From the NCBI GenBank assembly GCA_027625915.1, contig JANTQA010000051.1:5766501-5830500 (forward strand): a stretch of DNA of 64,000 nt. The letters run 5' to 3'. Made by a program: the position numbers and the translations under genes. The stretch is from Anaeramoeba flamelloides (lineage: Eukaryota; Metamonada; Anaeramoebidae). Positions 30,909-42,650 of the stretch are shown here, in pieces (the stretch's first letter is position 1; each line of letters starts with the position of its first letter). The notes beneath the pieces are model-generated. The model was not told the origin of the DNA. It ran no database searches and saw nothing but the letters and a program-made list of their open reading frames with translations.

Positions 30909-30953
30909 ATGTGTGTATTTATGTATGCATATGTATGTATGTGTGTGTGTGTG
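30909..30953. repeat. TG/TATG-rich microsatellite
   Basis: Imperfect TGTG/TATG repeat ending in (TG)7, immediately after foldback MITE copy 5. Confidence 0.75.
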
Positions 30954-33900
30954 ATTATCAAACTATTTTTTTTTGAATAAAAAAAATTAGAGTTCTCTCA
31001 ATATAAAAACATTCATTTTTCAAAAGAGGGGTATAATATGTACCTTTGGGAATACTTAGGTCAAATAAAATGAATTGGTCCTTCTAAATTATTTAAATGA
31101 TATTTTTCTTTCTAAAAAAACTTGAATTGTTTTTAAATTTAGAAAAAAAAAGTGATAAATTCATAGAAATTTTGTAGGTACGTGGAATTGCCTTAATTAT
31201 ATTGAATTCTTAAGTGAACATTTTAAATTATTACTCTGGATGAAAAAACAAAATTATTTCAAAAGGATCAAAAAAAAAATTTTTTTTTCTTAAAAAATAA
31301 AAAAAAAAAAAAAGTTTAATAGGGAGTAGAAAAGAAAATCTACTTCTTGAAACCCTATTTATAAAAGGATGATAAGGAAGAATAAAAAAGTGAAATTTTA
31401 TTTCCCATTTATTCTTCAAATACTTGATATGTGTTAAAGTAAAAAGCATAAATACATTATCAGAATAGTTGTTTTCTAAACAATTTATCATTTTTCGATG
31501 GTTTATTAACAAGAAATTAGATTTTCAGTTTTTGGTTGATCTCCCAATTAATTTTTCAATTTTGGGATTTTTTTAAATTTTTTAATGTTTCTAGACCAAA
31601 ATTGGGAGATCGAAAATATTTAAATGATATTCTAAACTTGGTGTTGAAATTTCACATATATCCTTTAAAGTATCAGTTAATATGATTTTATTTTTTTGAC
31701 TTTTTACTAATCTTTTCAGTTCATCAGAAAAACCGGAATTACCAGGTTTTTGAAATTTCTGGGTTTTTTAGGTTTCGAATTTCAAAAGAAAAATAATGAG
31801 AAAAGAATAATTTTTAAAACAATTTTTGAAAAAAAAAATTTATTGAAAAAATTTTTACATTATGAGTATCTATAAAATATTCTCAAAAATAACTGAAAAT
31901 TGAAAATAAACGAAAACGTTTTTGCCATTAAAAAAAAACACTTTATGAAGAACTTATAAGAATTTTTGTGTCCAAATAGACTATGTTTACTATTAAAATT
32001 AAGTTTTATTAAAGAATTGTTATTTTTTGATAAAAAAATCAACAATGCGAAAAATTGTAAAATCTGAGGAAATGTATGAAACCCATTTTGAGTGAAAGGA
32101 ATTATGGACTAAATTCCTGTAGCATTCCGGGACTTTGCTTTCTGTTATTAACTTATGTTAGAAAATGGCTTTGTAAAGAAAATTTCAAATTGTATATAAT
32201 TACCATAATTTTTTATGTCTTGTATACAATCCTAAAATATCACCACTGAGATCCAATTCTGTATATAACATACCCTGCACTCCACAATGTTACTCCAGCC
32301 AAATTTGATTAAATTTTTTCTCTTAGAAGAGAAATTAGTTTAATCTAGTGCAACACATCCTACCTAACGGGCCAAATTCGAAATTAAACCCAAAATATCT
32401 CATTAAATGCAAACATCATCTTTCGAGTAGAGGTGCCTTCTTTAACGTCCACTAACCTACTCAAATATACTCAAAAGGTCTTAAAAAAAAAAAACTTTTT
32501 AAATCAAAATGTTGGAGGCAAAAAATCAAAAAAAAAATATTTTGTCAACCAACCAAGTTTGTTATTTAAATTCAAAGAATCGTGTTACCTTATCGGGGTT
32601 AGGTGCTGATTAATCTCACAAATTTTTTTTAAGCAAGATCTAAAAAGGAAAAAATTACCAATTTTTACTTAATTTTTCTGTGTCTTTTCTTTATAAATGA
32701 AATTGATAGTTGACAAAAAATCGACTTTCTGAGAAAATTTCCTTCAATGTAAATTTTTAAAAACCTGACACGTTATTGAGAATTCTCTATGTTTTGATTT
32801 ATATTTGCAATTTAATCTGAGAGGGTTTTTAGAATTGGCATTGAAGGTTAAAAAGTGAAAATTTTAAATGACTTATCATTTGTATTCAAATTAAAGACAT
32901 TTTTGAGTTATGACATGGTGATGGGTTTGGTATTGGGTTAATCCTCAAAATTACTTTTTCCAAAGAAGAAAAGATCATTTTTTTGCACGCTTTATTTTGA
33001 CTACAGAAGTATTTGAAATGATCATTCATTTTTTGGCTAGAAAATTGTGATTATTTTTCTTTTTTCATTCTCAGGCTCCTTAACAAGGTGTTCGAGTTTA
33101 TTTCTCAAAATTTCTTAAAATGATTTTTTGAAGCACATTAGAGAATATTTGAAAGATCATACCTTTATCTTTTAAACGAGATTGTTACAAAATGTATTGG
33201 GACTATTTGTTAAATTGTAATCGTTGTCCTTAAAGTAAAATTGTTATTTTACCCAAAACAATTCTCTCTGAACAATTGGGTTTCTTTAAATATTTAGTCA
33301 AAAGTGTTTTTAAGTGGCTGAAAAAGTTTGGTGTACTATTAATTGCAAACGAAAAAGAACAAAATTTTTATTATGTATCAAATATAAAATTCCAATACTT
33401 TAAACAAATCATCAAAGCCCCCAATTCTCAAGGGGGGTTATATTTTAAGATTCTTTCTAGAATTAAAAAGTTGAAATATTCAATGGATTAGAAAATCTTT
33501 TTTTACGAAAGCTGAATGAAAATTTTCTTCCTTTTTGTTTGCAACAACTATTATTTTTGATTTTCAGCTATTGTAGGGATTATTTTGAACACCTCCAAAT
33601 GATCACCAAAAAAAAATGAAAAATCTAAAAATTGTTGACTTTATATAAGTCCCTTTTACTCCAAAAGGGAGAGTATTAGCCTCTTTTGAGTTAACTCCAT
33701 TTCAAAAAAAATAAATAAAATCAAGAAAACTGCCAATAAAAATACTTTATAGGTTAAAACTGTTCATAATAGTAACCCAAATTTCAGGTTATTTTCTCTC
33801 ACTTTCTCCTTTTAATTTATTTAAACACTTTTGGTTTCCAAGATCTCCAAATGTGATTGTTTTGGCTTTTCATTGGATTACATATATCCTTTTTAGAAAT

Positions 33901-34049
33901 AAGAAAGTTTTTGAAGAAATAGAAAAGCAAATTAAGAAAAATCAACACTAACTGAAAAAAAAGTAATCAAGTAAGAACAAAAAAAAGATAAAAGACAAAG
34001 CAAAGTGAGAAAAAAATCAGAGTTACCAAAAAGATTTCATTTTTTCGAA

Positions 34050-34290
34050 TTTTCAGAATCTCAAAAATTAAAATTTGGAATCGTAATATTAAAATGATAT
34101 CAATGGGATCAGTTTTTATAAAACATTTTCCGCTTATTAAAGTCCCTTTTAGAATAATTTTTCAACACATTTACAAATTATTTTATTTTTATTCAACTGG
34201 AATACAATAAAGGTATTTTTATTTGGTTCCATAACTCTATCATTATTTTAATTTTAAATTGGGAATAATTAAGACCTCATTATCATTTTC
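34050..34290. repeat. Dispersed repeat (pair with 51380-51600)
   Basis: Aligns in the same orientation with 51380-51600 through AATATTAAAATGAT, TTTTTAT, TTATTAAAGT, CTTTT and CAAATTATTTT-type blocks. It is diverged, non-coding and unclassified. Confidence 0.45.
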
Positions 34291-35276
34291 TGAAATCATA
34301 AAAAGTTTGTCAAATTACAACTTACTTTTTTGAAAAACTCTATTTCGAAAAAGCTAAATCTGGATGGGAAAGTGAAAATTTTTAACATTTTCATATTCGA
34401 AAACCAGTATTATAAACACAAAGATTCTGTTGATTCTCTTTCAAAGCAAAACACTGACTTTCGCAACAATAAAGTTAAAAGATCTGTATTGTCAAAAAGT
34501 TGATGAAAACTAAAATCACCTATAAAAAAATCTTTTATATTTCATTTTTTGTGAAATTTTAAAATCCTTTTACAAAAAATAAAAAAAAAAAAAATTATTA
34601 AGTATAAATACAGAGAAGGATGTTTCTGATTCCATGAAAAAAACAAATTTAAACAAAAAATAAGATGAGCTTTATCCTTGGAATAAAAAAGAATCTTTTG
34701 ATTTAAAGGAAACATAAAACCAAAAAGAGAATTATTCGAGTTAATTTTCGAACAAGAACATAAATGTCAAATCTTGAAAAAGGTTTTTTCAATTTTGGAA
34801 AAAGTAATTTGAGAAAAATTTTGTTTGAATTGACAGATTCTAGTAAAGGTGTCAAGTTATTGTAGAAAGAAAGCTAAAAATAATTTTTTTTTTTAACTCA
34901 ATTAAAACCCTTTTAAAATCCAAAATTATTAATCTTTTGAAGGGTTGATTCCCTTTCCACCCTTCTTTTAAAAATTAGACTCTTTTGCAGAAAAGTAAGT
35001 TTTCAAATCTGAATTTTTCGAGATTTCACTTTTTAAAAATTGAAAAAATTTATAATATTTATATAATTGTAACTCAGGAAACATTGAGAAAACATGTGAA
35101 TCAAGCCCCCAGGGCTTTATTTTTGAAAACTATACATAAATATTTAAATTTTGCATTTTCGAGAAAACAAACTCATGAAAAGCAAAAAGGAGAGAACCAA
35201 TACAAAATTTATTTTTTTCTCAAAATCACTTTTTTTTTTTTTTGCAAATTTCTTGTAATTTTTGAAAGAAAAACCA

Positions 35277-37889
35277 ATGGAAGAACCAAAAAAGCAAAAA
35301 GGAATTGCGTATAAGAAATTTACTGTATCTTATGTTGCTCTCTTTTGTTTGAATCTGTTTTTTGGTGCTTCGATTATACTTCACTTCTTCGTGTTTATGT
35401 TAGAAAACTTTTTCAATTACTCGTTTGCCTATTATGAGATCTCGCTTACAAACAATCTTGATGAACAAAACGATGACAAAAAATTGATTTTAATCAAAAT
35501 AACAATCTTTTTAAGCTCGATTTGGCTGCTCAAAGTTAGTGTTCATTATTTGTATGATTTGCTAACTTTGGGAAAAGCAAATTCAAGTATTGACTACTTG
35601 CTATACGACCACTATTATTCCACAGAAGATGCCCAGAACAGAAGGTGTAACTATTTGTGTCGCAAGTGGATTTTAGGCTCGTTTGGGAAGAACAACTACA
35701 ATCAATATAATTACTTTTGTGGCTTTTGGTATCTCTTAAGTTTTGTGATTTCTTTTATGGTGAGCACAATAATGCAAGATGGCCTTCTTACTTTGTATTC
35801 GTTTTGGTTTTCCTTATGTACCTCTATTCATATTTTTGGTTTTTTTCTGATTCTCATTGACAGCTATATCATCGACTTTAAAACAACAATTATTTGGACG
35901 TTTTGGGGTCAAGGGCAGACCTTTAAAAAGCTGATGAAAAGCAAAAAAGGCATTTTCCCAGCGCTAGCCTTCATATATGAATTGACCACAATAATTCTGA
36001 TCAGTCTTACCACGCTTGGCGCTCTTCATAAGCTTGGGCTAATTGTTGTTTCGATCCTTATTCTTTTCCCCGCGTTATTCTGGTTTCTGAATTTACATGA
36101 GAAATATGCTTATCGTACAAACGAAGAAAAATATCTGCAATACAGCCACAAAAAGATGGGCGAATATGAAAACGATCTCGAAATGAATAGTTCCTCCCAA
36201 AAGAAAAAGAAAAAGAAAAAGAAAAAGAAAAAGAACAAGAAAAAGAACAAGAAAAAGAAAAAACTGAAAAACTCTTCTTATGATACAAATTCCAATCAAA
36301 AATTAGAAAAAGGAGTTCTTTCAGAATCAGATACAGACCCAGAGTTAGATCCAAATCCAGAGTCAGAGTCAGAGTCAGATCCAGAACCAGAGTTAAACCA
36401 AGAATCAGAGAAAGATCAAGATCCAGAGTCAGAGTCAGATCAAGAACTAGTGCCAGAGAAAGATCAAGAACTAGAGCTAGACGAAGAACCAGATTCCGGA
36501 TCAAGTCAATCAACAAGATCAGAAATTGAACTTAAAAAAAAATTTAGTTTTCTACACATAACAAAAAAAGAAACAAAATACAAAGAACAAATCGAAGGAT
36601 TGAAAAATAAGTTGGAAAAATTAAAAGATCTAATGAAAACAAAAGAGTCGCTTCCAATTCACCGAAACAAAAAGGAAATTCAGGGTGAGTGGAACAATAG
36701 AATGTTAAAGTATGAATATAAAATAAGAAAAGTTTTAATCGGCATTATTTTTTTTCTGGTAGCGCTTTCCTCATCTTTGGTTATTGCACAATTAAATTCT
36801 GGTTCTGACAACCTGTCCACTGTGATCTTTCTAATCCATCTGATCACGTTTATTCTTTTTGGAATTGTTTCCAGCGGAGAAAAGTTACCCAAATCTCTTT
36901 TCATAAAAGAATCTCAGATTGTTTCTATTGTGGCCCTAATTGTGCTTATTTTAACTATCATTGCTATGAGCACTGCAATGTCCAAGGATTCCAATCCGGA
37001 TGAAGAGTCACGCGGAGAAATCCCCTTTTGCACGTTATTGGACGCCGAGGGGATCGACAGCTTTGATCTTCTGGTGTACACCATGTCCGCGTACCACATT
37101 AACTTTCCCGAAGATTTTGAAAAGATACTTGACAGCGGCATTGGCGAAAGATGGCGGGACATGGCGCTGACACGAGGAACATATTTCGATTCATGGTTTT
37201 CCTTATATGATTCAACAACAAATACCCACTACGTTGCCGTGAGCGGTACCGCCTATTATAACTTTGCTACAATTATTACAGATACTGTGTACTTTAGTGG
37301 GGTTGCAGCATATCAAATGGCCAATTTCATTTACCCATTTCTTGATTTCACATCTGCAAATTTCATGTCAAACATTTTACTAATCCACTCACGCATTATT
37401 GAATTCTTTTATCCATATTCGAACTCCTTTTATGATGAAATCTTTGACTACTTGCACAAGATCATCAATAACGCTGATCTAGATAACCCACCAAATATAT
37501 ATGTTATGGGTCACAGCTTAGGCGGAGGAATCTCCCAATTAGTTGGCAATACCTTTACCAAATCAGATTTACCAGATCCCCTGTACAACAAGTTGAAAGT
37601 TTTTACATTTAATTCACCGGGTATTTTCCTCTCGAGAAAAAAATTCGCAAGAAAAAACTATACGATAACAGAAGAAACCATAAATCGAAATACATACAAT
37701 TTTAAAGTGATGGGGGATATCGTTGGCTATGTCGACAGGCCTTTAGGTAATATCCAAAATCTTGTATGTAAAGAAAGCAATATTTTAAGTTGTCACAGTT
37801 TGGTCAACACAATTAAAAATTTATGGGAAAAATGCCAGAAAAGTGGTGAACCAGATTTCATTAATGCACTTTCAAGCATTTCTGGCTAA
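35277..37889 (+). CDS. Multi-pass membrane class-3 lipase (DAG-lipase-like)
   Basis: 870 residues from the ATG at 35277; the frame is open 15 bases further up, but only with a TTG. Six hydrophobic helices lie in residues ~17-275 (for example YVALFCLNLFFGASIILHFF and LAFIYELTTIILISLTTLGA). A poly-Lys tract and a Glu/Ser/Pro/Asp-rich acidic linker follow (~302-410). Three more helices lie at ~480-565, and then the C-terminal alpha/beta-hydrolase domain. The nucleophile elbow is GHSLGGG with Ser747; Asp814 (KVMGDIVGYVD) and His840 (LSCHSLVN) complete a plausible triad, and VAVSGTAYYN fits the oxyanion-strand region. Lipase_3 enzymes hydrolyse acylglycerols; a membrane-anchored form is reminiscent of diacylglycerol lipase. 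Substrate is inferred. An AATAAA lies at 37935-37940, 46 nt after the stop. Confidence 0.85.
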   Translation: MEEPKKQKGIAYKKFTVSYVALFCLNLFFGASIILHFFVFMLENFFNYSFAYYEISLTNNLDEQNDDKKLILIKITIFLSSIWLLKVSVHYLYDLLTLGKANSSIDYLLYDHYYSTEDAQNRRCNYLCRKWILGSFGKNNYNQYNYFCGFWYLLSFVISFMVSTIMQDGLLTLYSFWFSLCTSIHIFGFFLILIDSYIIDFKTTIIWTFWGQGQTFKKLMKSKKGIFPALAFIYELTTIILISLTTLGALHKLGLIVVSILILFPALFWFLNLHEKYAYRTNEEKYLQYSHKKMGEYENDLEMNSSSQKKKKKKKKKKKNKKKNKKKKKLKNSSYDTNSNQKLEKGVLSESDTDPELDPNPESESESDPEPELNQESEKDQDPESESDQELVPEKDQELELDEEPDSGSSQSTRSEIELKKKFSFLHITKKETKYKEQIEGLKNKLEKLKDLMKTKESLPIHRNKKEIQGEWNNRMLKYEYKIRKVLIGIIFFLVALSSSLVIAQLNSGSDNLSTVIFLIHLITFILFGIVSSGEKLPKSLFIKESQIVSIVALIVLILTIIAMSTAMSKDSNPDEESRGEIPFCTLLDAEGIDSFDLLVYTMSAYHINFPEDFEKILDSGIGERWRDMALTRGTYFDSWFSLYDSTTNTHYVAVSGTAYYNFATIITDTVYFSGVAAYQMANFIYPFLDFTSANFMSNILLIHSRIIEFFYPYSNSFYDEIFDYLHKIINNADLDNPPNIYVMGHSLGGGISQLVGNTFTKSDLPDPLYNKLKVFTFNSPGIFLSRKKFARKNYTITEETINRNTYNFKVMGDIVGYVDRPLGNIQNLVCKESNILSCHSLVNTIKNLWEKCQKSGEPDFINALSSISG

Positions 37890-38658
37890 TCTCAAAATTG
37901 TTCTTATTATCTTTATAGAATTTGTTTACGCACCAATAAAATATTTTGTGTGATAAAATTATATCATACGTGTTAAGTTATCACATCCCGATCACACTTC
38001 TTAGCAAGTGCGATAAAAATTTATCACATGTTATAAAAATTTACAGATATATATATATATATGTCCCTACGAACCAAAAAACACTAAAAATGGAAAACTG
38101 ATCAAATACTTTCCATTAATACAATTAAAAAAACTAAACGAAAAAATAAAAATAAATAAAGTTTCAATTTAACTTATTCTTAAAAACATTTTTTGCCAAA
38201 ATTATTGAATTCACACTTGAAATTATGGATATTTATAGATTCAGTATCTTGTTTTAACTCATTTACTAAAACAAATTCTAAATTATGGGGAATTTTCTTT
38301 TCACAAAAGGCACTAATTTGGTCCTCAAATGTTTTTTTTAGTTTTAAATGGTAAAATTAAAAAAAAGTTAAACTAAAAGGATAAACTCTCTGGAAAAGCA
38401 TTCTAATTTAATATATTAACTTATTCTTTGATTTCAAACTTTTCTCAACCCCAATTTTTCAAAAAAAATAAAAAAGTGCACACTAATTTCAAAAAATAAT
38501 TTTGATATTCAAAAGTTGAGAGTGTTTTTATTCTAAAAAAATTTATCCCTGTGGTTAATTGAATTAAGTATCAAGCTAGATTTCGAAAAATATTAATCAG
38601 AAAAAAATAGTTCTTAATTTTATTAAGTTATATATATATATATATATATCTGTACTAA

Positions 38659-38743
38659 ATGCACTATCCTATAGATACCACACAGTGGTGGCTCATTTTT
38701 TACACGAGTTGGCACATTTTTGTTGTGTGGGAGGGAGTGCACC
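38659..38743. repeat. Short hairpin in a GC-richer patch
   Basis: TGCACT...CCACACA at the left pairs with TGTGTGG...AGTGCA at the right, enclosing ~50 nt. The patch is distinctly less AT-rich than its surroundings. It could be a short structured RNA or an old MITE; there is no evidence to choose between them. Confidence 0.4.
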
Positions 38744-39411
38744 ATGTCTATCCCATTGTGATAGAGAATTATTTTTATTAGGTCAGTTAACAAATTAAAA
38801 AATATTCACATTTTTATTTTTTATATTTTTTACATTTTACTTTTTCCAAATTTTCTTTTTACAAGTTGTTTTGGTTGGGTATATTATTAAATTTCAAAAA
38901 TTGATCAAATTTTGAATTTTTTTTGTATTTATTGAAGAGTTTCTTGATTGTTTTCATTGATATGAAAGTTTTTGAAAGTTTTTAATGATTCTGGGAAGAA
39001 AAATCAAAAAGATTATTTGTTATTACTAGTGTTTTATTACTTAAATTGTCAAAAATCCCAAATATTCAAATCATCAATAATAAATATTTTTAAAAAGTTG
39101 TTCGAAAATCATTTTTATACTTCCAATGTTAAGTGGGACATTTTTACCCCTTAAAAAAAAGTCACTAAAATCTCATTGGTCTCTTAATTATTATTTTTTT
39201 TTTCGAAATCCTAATCATACCATCGATCCCACCCAAATCTACCCTAGCAGACACTAACATATCCCAAATCTACTCAAGTCCACTCCAAAATCGGGTTTAA
39301 AATGTCTACAGCCAATATATTTCAATTGAATTGAATATTTTGAACTTTGACTATATTTAAAAAGTAATAATTTTCCCTATAATTATTGTTGAGAATTTAA
39401 AATTCAATTTT

Positions 39412-40690
39412 TTTTTTTTTTTGAGGTGAGGAAATTAATTCCTTTTTATAGCGATTAGGTTTTCTTGAGTTTTCTATTTTATTTGTGACGTGTTCTAGGT
39501 TTTTTTTTACTTTTTGAAATAAACAGAAAATTTTAATAAATTTTCGGTTTATTTCTAAAAGTAAAAAAAAACCCAACAAAAATCTATTAGTTTTCCAAAT
39601 AAATATAAAACTTCAAAATAACCTAACAAAAATCAATATGGTTTAACAAATAAAACAGAAAACCCCAAGAAAACCGACTTTAGTTTTTTTTAATTTCCAA
39701 AATTAAAAAAAAACCTAGGCACTCTCGGCACTTGACTGAACTTACCTAATTTCTAAATTTTTGTTTAGAAATCTCAATAAAGAGTCATAAATTTCTTGAT
39801 CATTTACTAATGATAAAATAAATAATGAGTCTTAGTTTTGAATACTATTAAAAATATTATTCTTTAATTGCTTTTTATTTTTGTTAATTTAAATCAATTC
39901 CTTAATCCAAAAATTTCGATTTTTTTCAAAGAATGGTCAGTCACCAAAGAAAATGATCCATATATTCAATTATTTCTGAGTTTATCTTGGTTTTTACTTA
40001 AGTTACAGAAATTTATTTTTATTTATTTTTATCATAAATATATGAATATCTGTTTAGATAAATAGTGAAATTTGAAAATTTTAAAATGGAAGTTGAGCCC
40101 TACCCATAGAACATTTTTTTCATCTTTAGATTTTTTTTAATTTGTGAAATAAAAAAAAAAAAAAAAAACTAGAAACTTGGAGGCACTTGGGATTAACACA
40201 TAACAAGACAATTTGTTAATATTATAATTATATATAATGCTTTTTAACTATTCTTGACACTTCGGCCCAGAACTATTTATAATTAATTTTTGTCTAAAAT
40301 TACAGTCAGTTTCACTTTTAAGGCACAAACTTTCAACTAAATTTAAGGCACAAAAAAATCTCAAATGAAGGCACAAAATTTGGAATTTTTTTTTTACAAT
40401 TTATTTATACTAGAATTTGAAATTTGTACTTTAACTTGAGATTTTTTTTGTGCCTTAAATTTTATTATAAGTTTGTACCTTAAAAGTGAAACTTACTGTT
40501 TTAATATTTTCATTGAATAATTTTAAATTTCCTATTTCCCAATTAACATTTTCATTTTTTACTTTGGAAAATTTTGATTGGTCTAAAATGAATCTAAAAA
40601 CCCAAAATTTCTTTTTTAATTTATGTCTTCTTTTACAATTTTATATTCTGGCTTTTCCAAGTCTAAAAATTTTTTTTATATCTTTCACCA
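39412..40690 (-). mobile_element. LINE remnant, copy B (3' part)
   Basis: Minus-strand, 5'-truncated copy. The A-rich tail lies at 39412-39423 (T-run on plus), followed by GAAATTAATTCC and GATTAGGTTTTCTTGAG, as in the other copies. The minus-strand reading DSLFILSLVNDQEIYDSLL (39750-39830) parallels copy A, and the more upstream coding part (40500-40690) parallels copy C at ~56300-56480. A foldback MITE (40301-40500) interrupts it. It is inactive. Confidence 0.7.
40301..40500. mobile_element. Foldback MITE (TACAGTCAG family), copy 6, inside LINE copy B
   Basis: TACAGTCAGTTTCAC at the left and GTGAAACTTACTGTT at the right, with AAGGCACAAACTTTCAAC in the arm. The interrupted LINE sequence resumes on both sides (the same stretch is continuous at ~56310-56350 in copy C), so this MITE inserted after the LINE. 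Confidence 0.9.
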
Positions 40691-41139
40691 AAAAAGCCTA
40701 CAATATATAAAAAAGACATATATTATCACAAACAAACCTATCTATTACCCTTCTTCATAAAATGGAAGTGAGGAGGTCTTTGAAGAGTAGAATGTCTATA
40801 TTCAAAAATAAAACCCAAGTTAAAATCATTTTAATTATTGATTTTCACATTTTCAATTAATCAATTATTTTTCTAAAAAATTCAATAAAACCAATTTAAA
40901 TACTTATTAAAGTTTATTTGACATTTTTAATAAATTAATGTATATTTATTCGATTTTATCCATTTTATCTTTACTTGTTTATTTTTTATTGAATCTGAGG
41001 AATAAAACTAGAATATTGAACCCTGCTGATCAGAACCATAAAACAATATTAACTATTTTGACACACATGATAACTTTTTCAGCATTCCAAATAAAAAAAA
41101 AGATTTATTATTGAATAGATTCTCTAAAAACAAAATTAT

Positions 41140-41345
41140 TCCTTTTTTATCTATTTTTTTTAATTTTAGAAATGAATGAAAATTAAATAAGTTTACCGTT
41201 TATTTCTCAAATAAAAAAAAAACTGACAAGCTTTTCCACAATTTAAAAGATTTGAGTAACATCAGATATTCTATCAATTTTTTTGAATTCAGTAAAACCC
41301 AGACATTCTATGACACTTTACGGAATTTCCCGGAAGAATAAATTT
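41140..41345 (-). mobile_element. LINE 3'-tail relic, copy D
   Basis: Contains only the untranslated tail modules of the LINE family: the palindromic GAAAATTAAATAAGTTT / CGTTTATTTCTCAAATAAAA unit, a decayed CCACAATTTAAAAGATTTGAG / TTTTTTTGAATTCAG unit, and CTATGACACTTTA. No coding part remains. Confidence 0.5.
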
Positions 41346-42650
41346 ATTTAGTTTTTTTCTACAAGATTTAATATAGGATTAATTATATCATATAAGATCG
41401 CTTATTTAAAAAATGAAATGAAAATAATTAGAAATTTAAAGAAAGGTAGAAAAAAGAAAAAATAAAATTAATAAATATAAGTGTGTAAAAAAAAATAATA
41501 AACAAAAATAAAAACTAAAAAATATTATTTTGTAAAAGTTTTTTTTGTGTCAAAAGTGTTGAAGTGTTGGTGGTTATCTACTTTCATATCAAAAAAAAAA
41601 AAAATTAGAATACTACACTAATATTTTTGAATAAAGAGTTCAAAATATTTGATTCACTATATATCAAATGAAATAAGTAACACTATTGATTTTTAATAAG
41701 TACATTAAAGATATGGTACATATTAAGTATAAGTTTTTGAAAAATAAGAAAATATTTTTTTATTCTTTATATTTTTTTGATACTTAATTTATTTTTATTC
41801 TTGTTCTTTTTTTATTTTTACTCTACAAGTTTCTTAAAATAAATATTTTTGGCAAAATACCAGTAAAAACACCAATTGATAAAATTTAAACTGACTAATC
41901 ACTAGTTCAAGAGCTTTTACAAACTTATCAATTGAATTCACTTCAGTTGGTTTCAAATTTATTCAGTTGGCATCCGTTTAGTCCATTTAAGTTGACATAC
42001 AATTACTCTAGTAACTTCAGTTAATTCTTACTTATTAAAATCTAATTGTGAAAAAGTACCATTTATTTAAGATCGAATTTTACCCAAGTTTATCAATTCT
42101 GATAATGATTTTTTATCCACTTTTACCTCCACCAAAAATTTCAAAATAAAAAAAGGAAGGAACCAAAGAACTTGAAAAAAAGGAATTAGAAAAACTAAAT
42201 AACATAAATATTAAAAGTTAGAGGTTTTATTTGATCAACTATTATTTTTGTCCACCAAATCTACATCAAACATTTTCATTCATTTTTAAAGTAAATTTAT
42301 TTCTGAACCTACAAAATTAATTTTAATCACAGAAACATACTTTAATTATATCGCATTTAAGCACACTTAAGCTTTCAAAAAATTATATAACCAGAATATG
42401 CTTTAAAAAAAAATCTACTTTTACAAAACAACAGTTTTGAAAAGTTGTGAATGAACCCTTAGAAATCATGAAAAGATATAATTGCCATCGAGTATACTCT
42501 TTCATGCTTAAATGATATTCAAAGTATGCAATACCTGTTTCCATGGAACACCATCTTTCTTTGAAAAAAGTGACTGTTAGAATTTAAAAAACAAAAAATT
42601 CATTATTTTATTATTTTTCAATCTTTTCCAAAACTAAAAAGAAAATAATA

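Larger units (their letters stand above)
27219..35276. other. Long intergenic region, transposon-rich
   Basis: About 8 kb without a host gene. It holds foldback MITEs, a Tc1-like transposon nested in one of them, a second MITE family, an A19G9 tract and a TG-rich tract. Near 31525-31620 an imperfect hairpin (GATCTCCCAATT ... AATTGGGAGATC) is visible. The stretch 32090-32470 is less AT-rich than its flanks but has no frame, tRNA or known RNA I can identify. The sequence just upstream of 35277 is probably the 5' UTR of the lipase gene. Confidence 0.5.
37890..42650. other. Intergenic region with LINE remnants
   Basis: About 4.8 kb between two plus-strand genes. It contains several TTATCACA-type motifs right after the lipase gene (37948-38025), a short GC-richer inverted repeat (38659-38743), a C-rich patch (39215-39310), LINE copy B with an inserted MITE, and a LINE tail relic (41140-41345). 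No gene is supported. Confidence 0.5.

Noticed and set aside
33276-33491. 71-residue plus-strand frame (LVKSVFKWLKKFGVLLIANE)
   Set aside because: No ATG start, no family resemblance, and flanks of ordinary intergenic composition; length is within chance for this region.
36058-36516. 152-residue minus-strand Leu-rich frame resembling a repeat protein
   Set aside because: Shadow of the acidic Glu/Asp/Ser tract and poly-Lys of the lipase gene.
37948-38025. TTATCACA-type motifs after the lipase gene as an operator or insertion
   Set aside because: Imperfect, short and unpaired; not distinguishable from AT-rich background.
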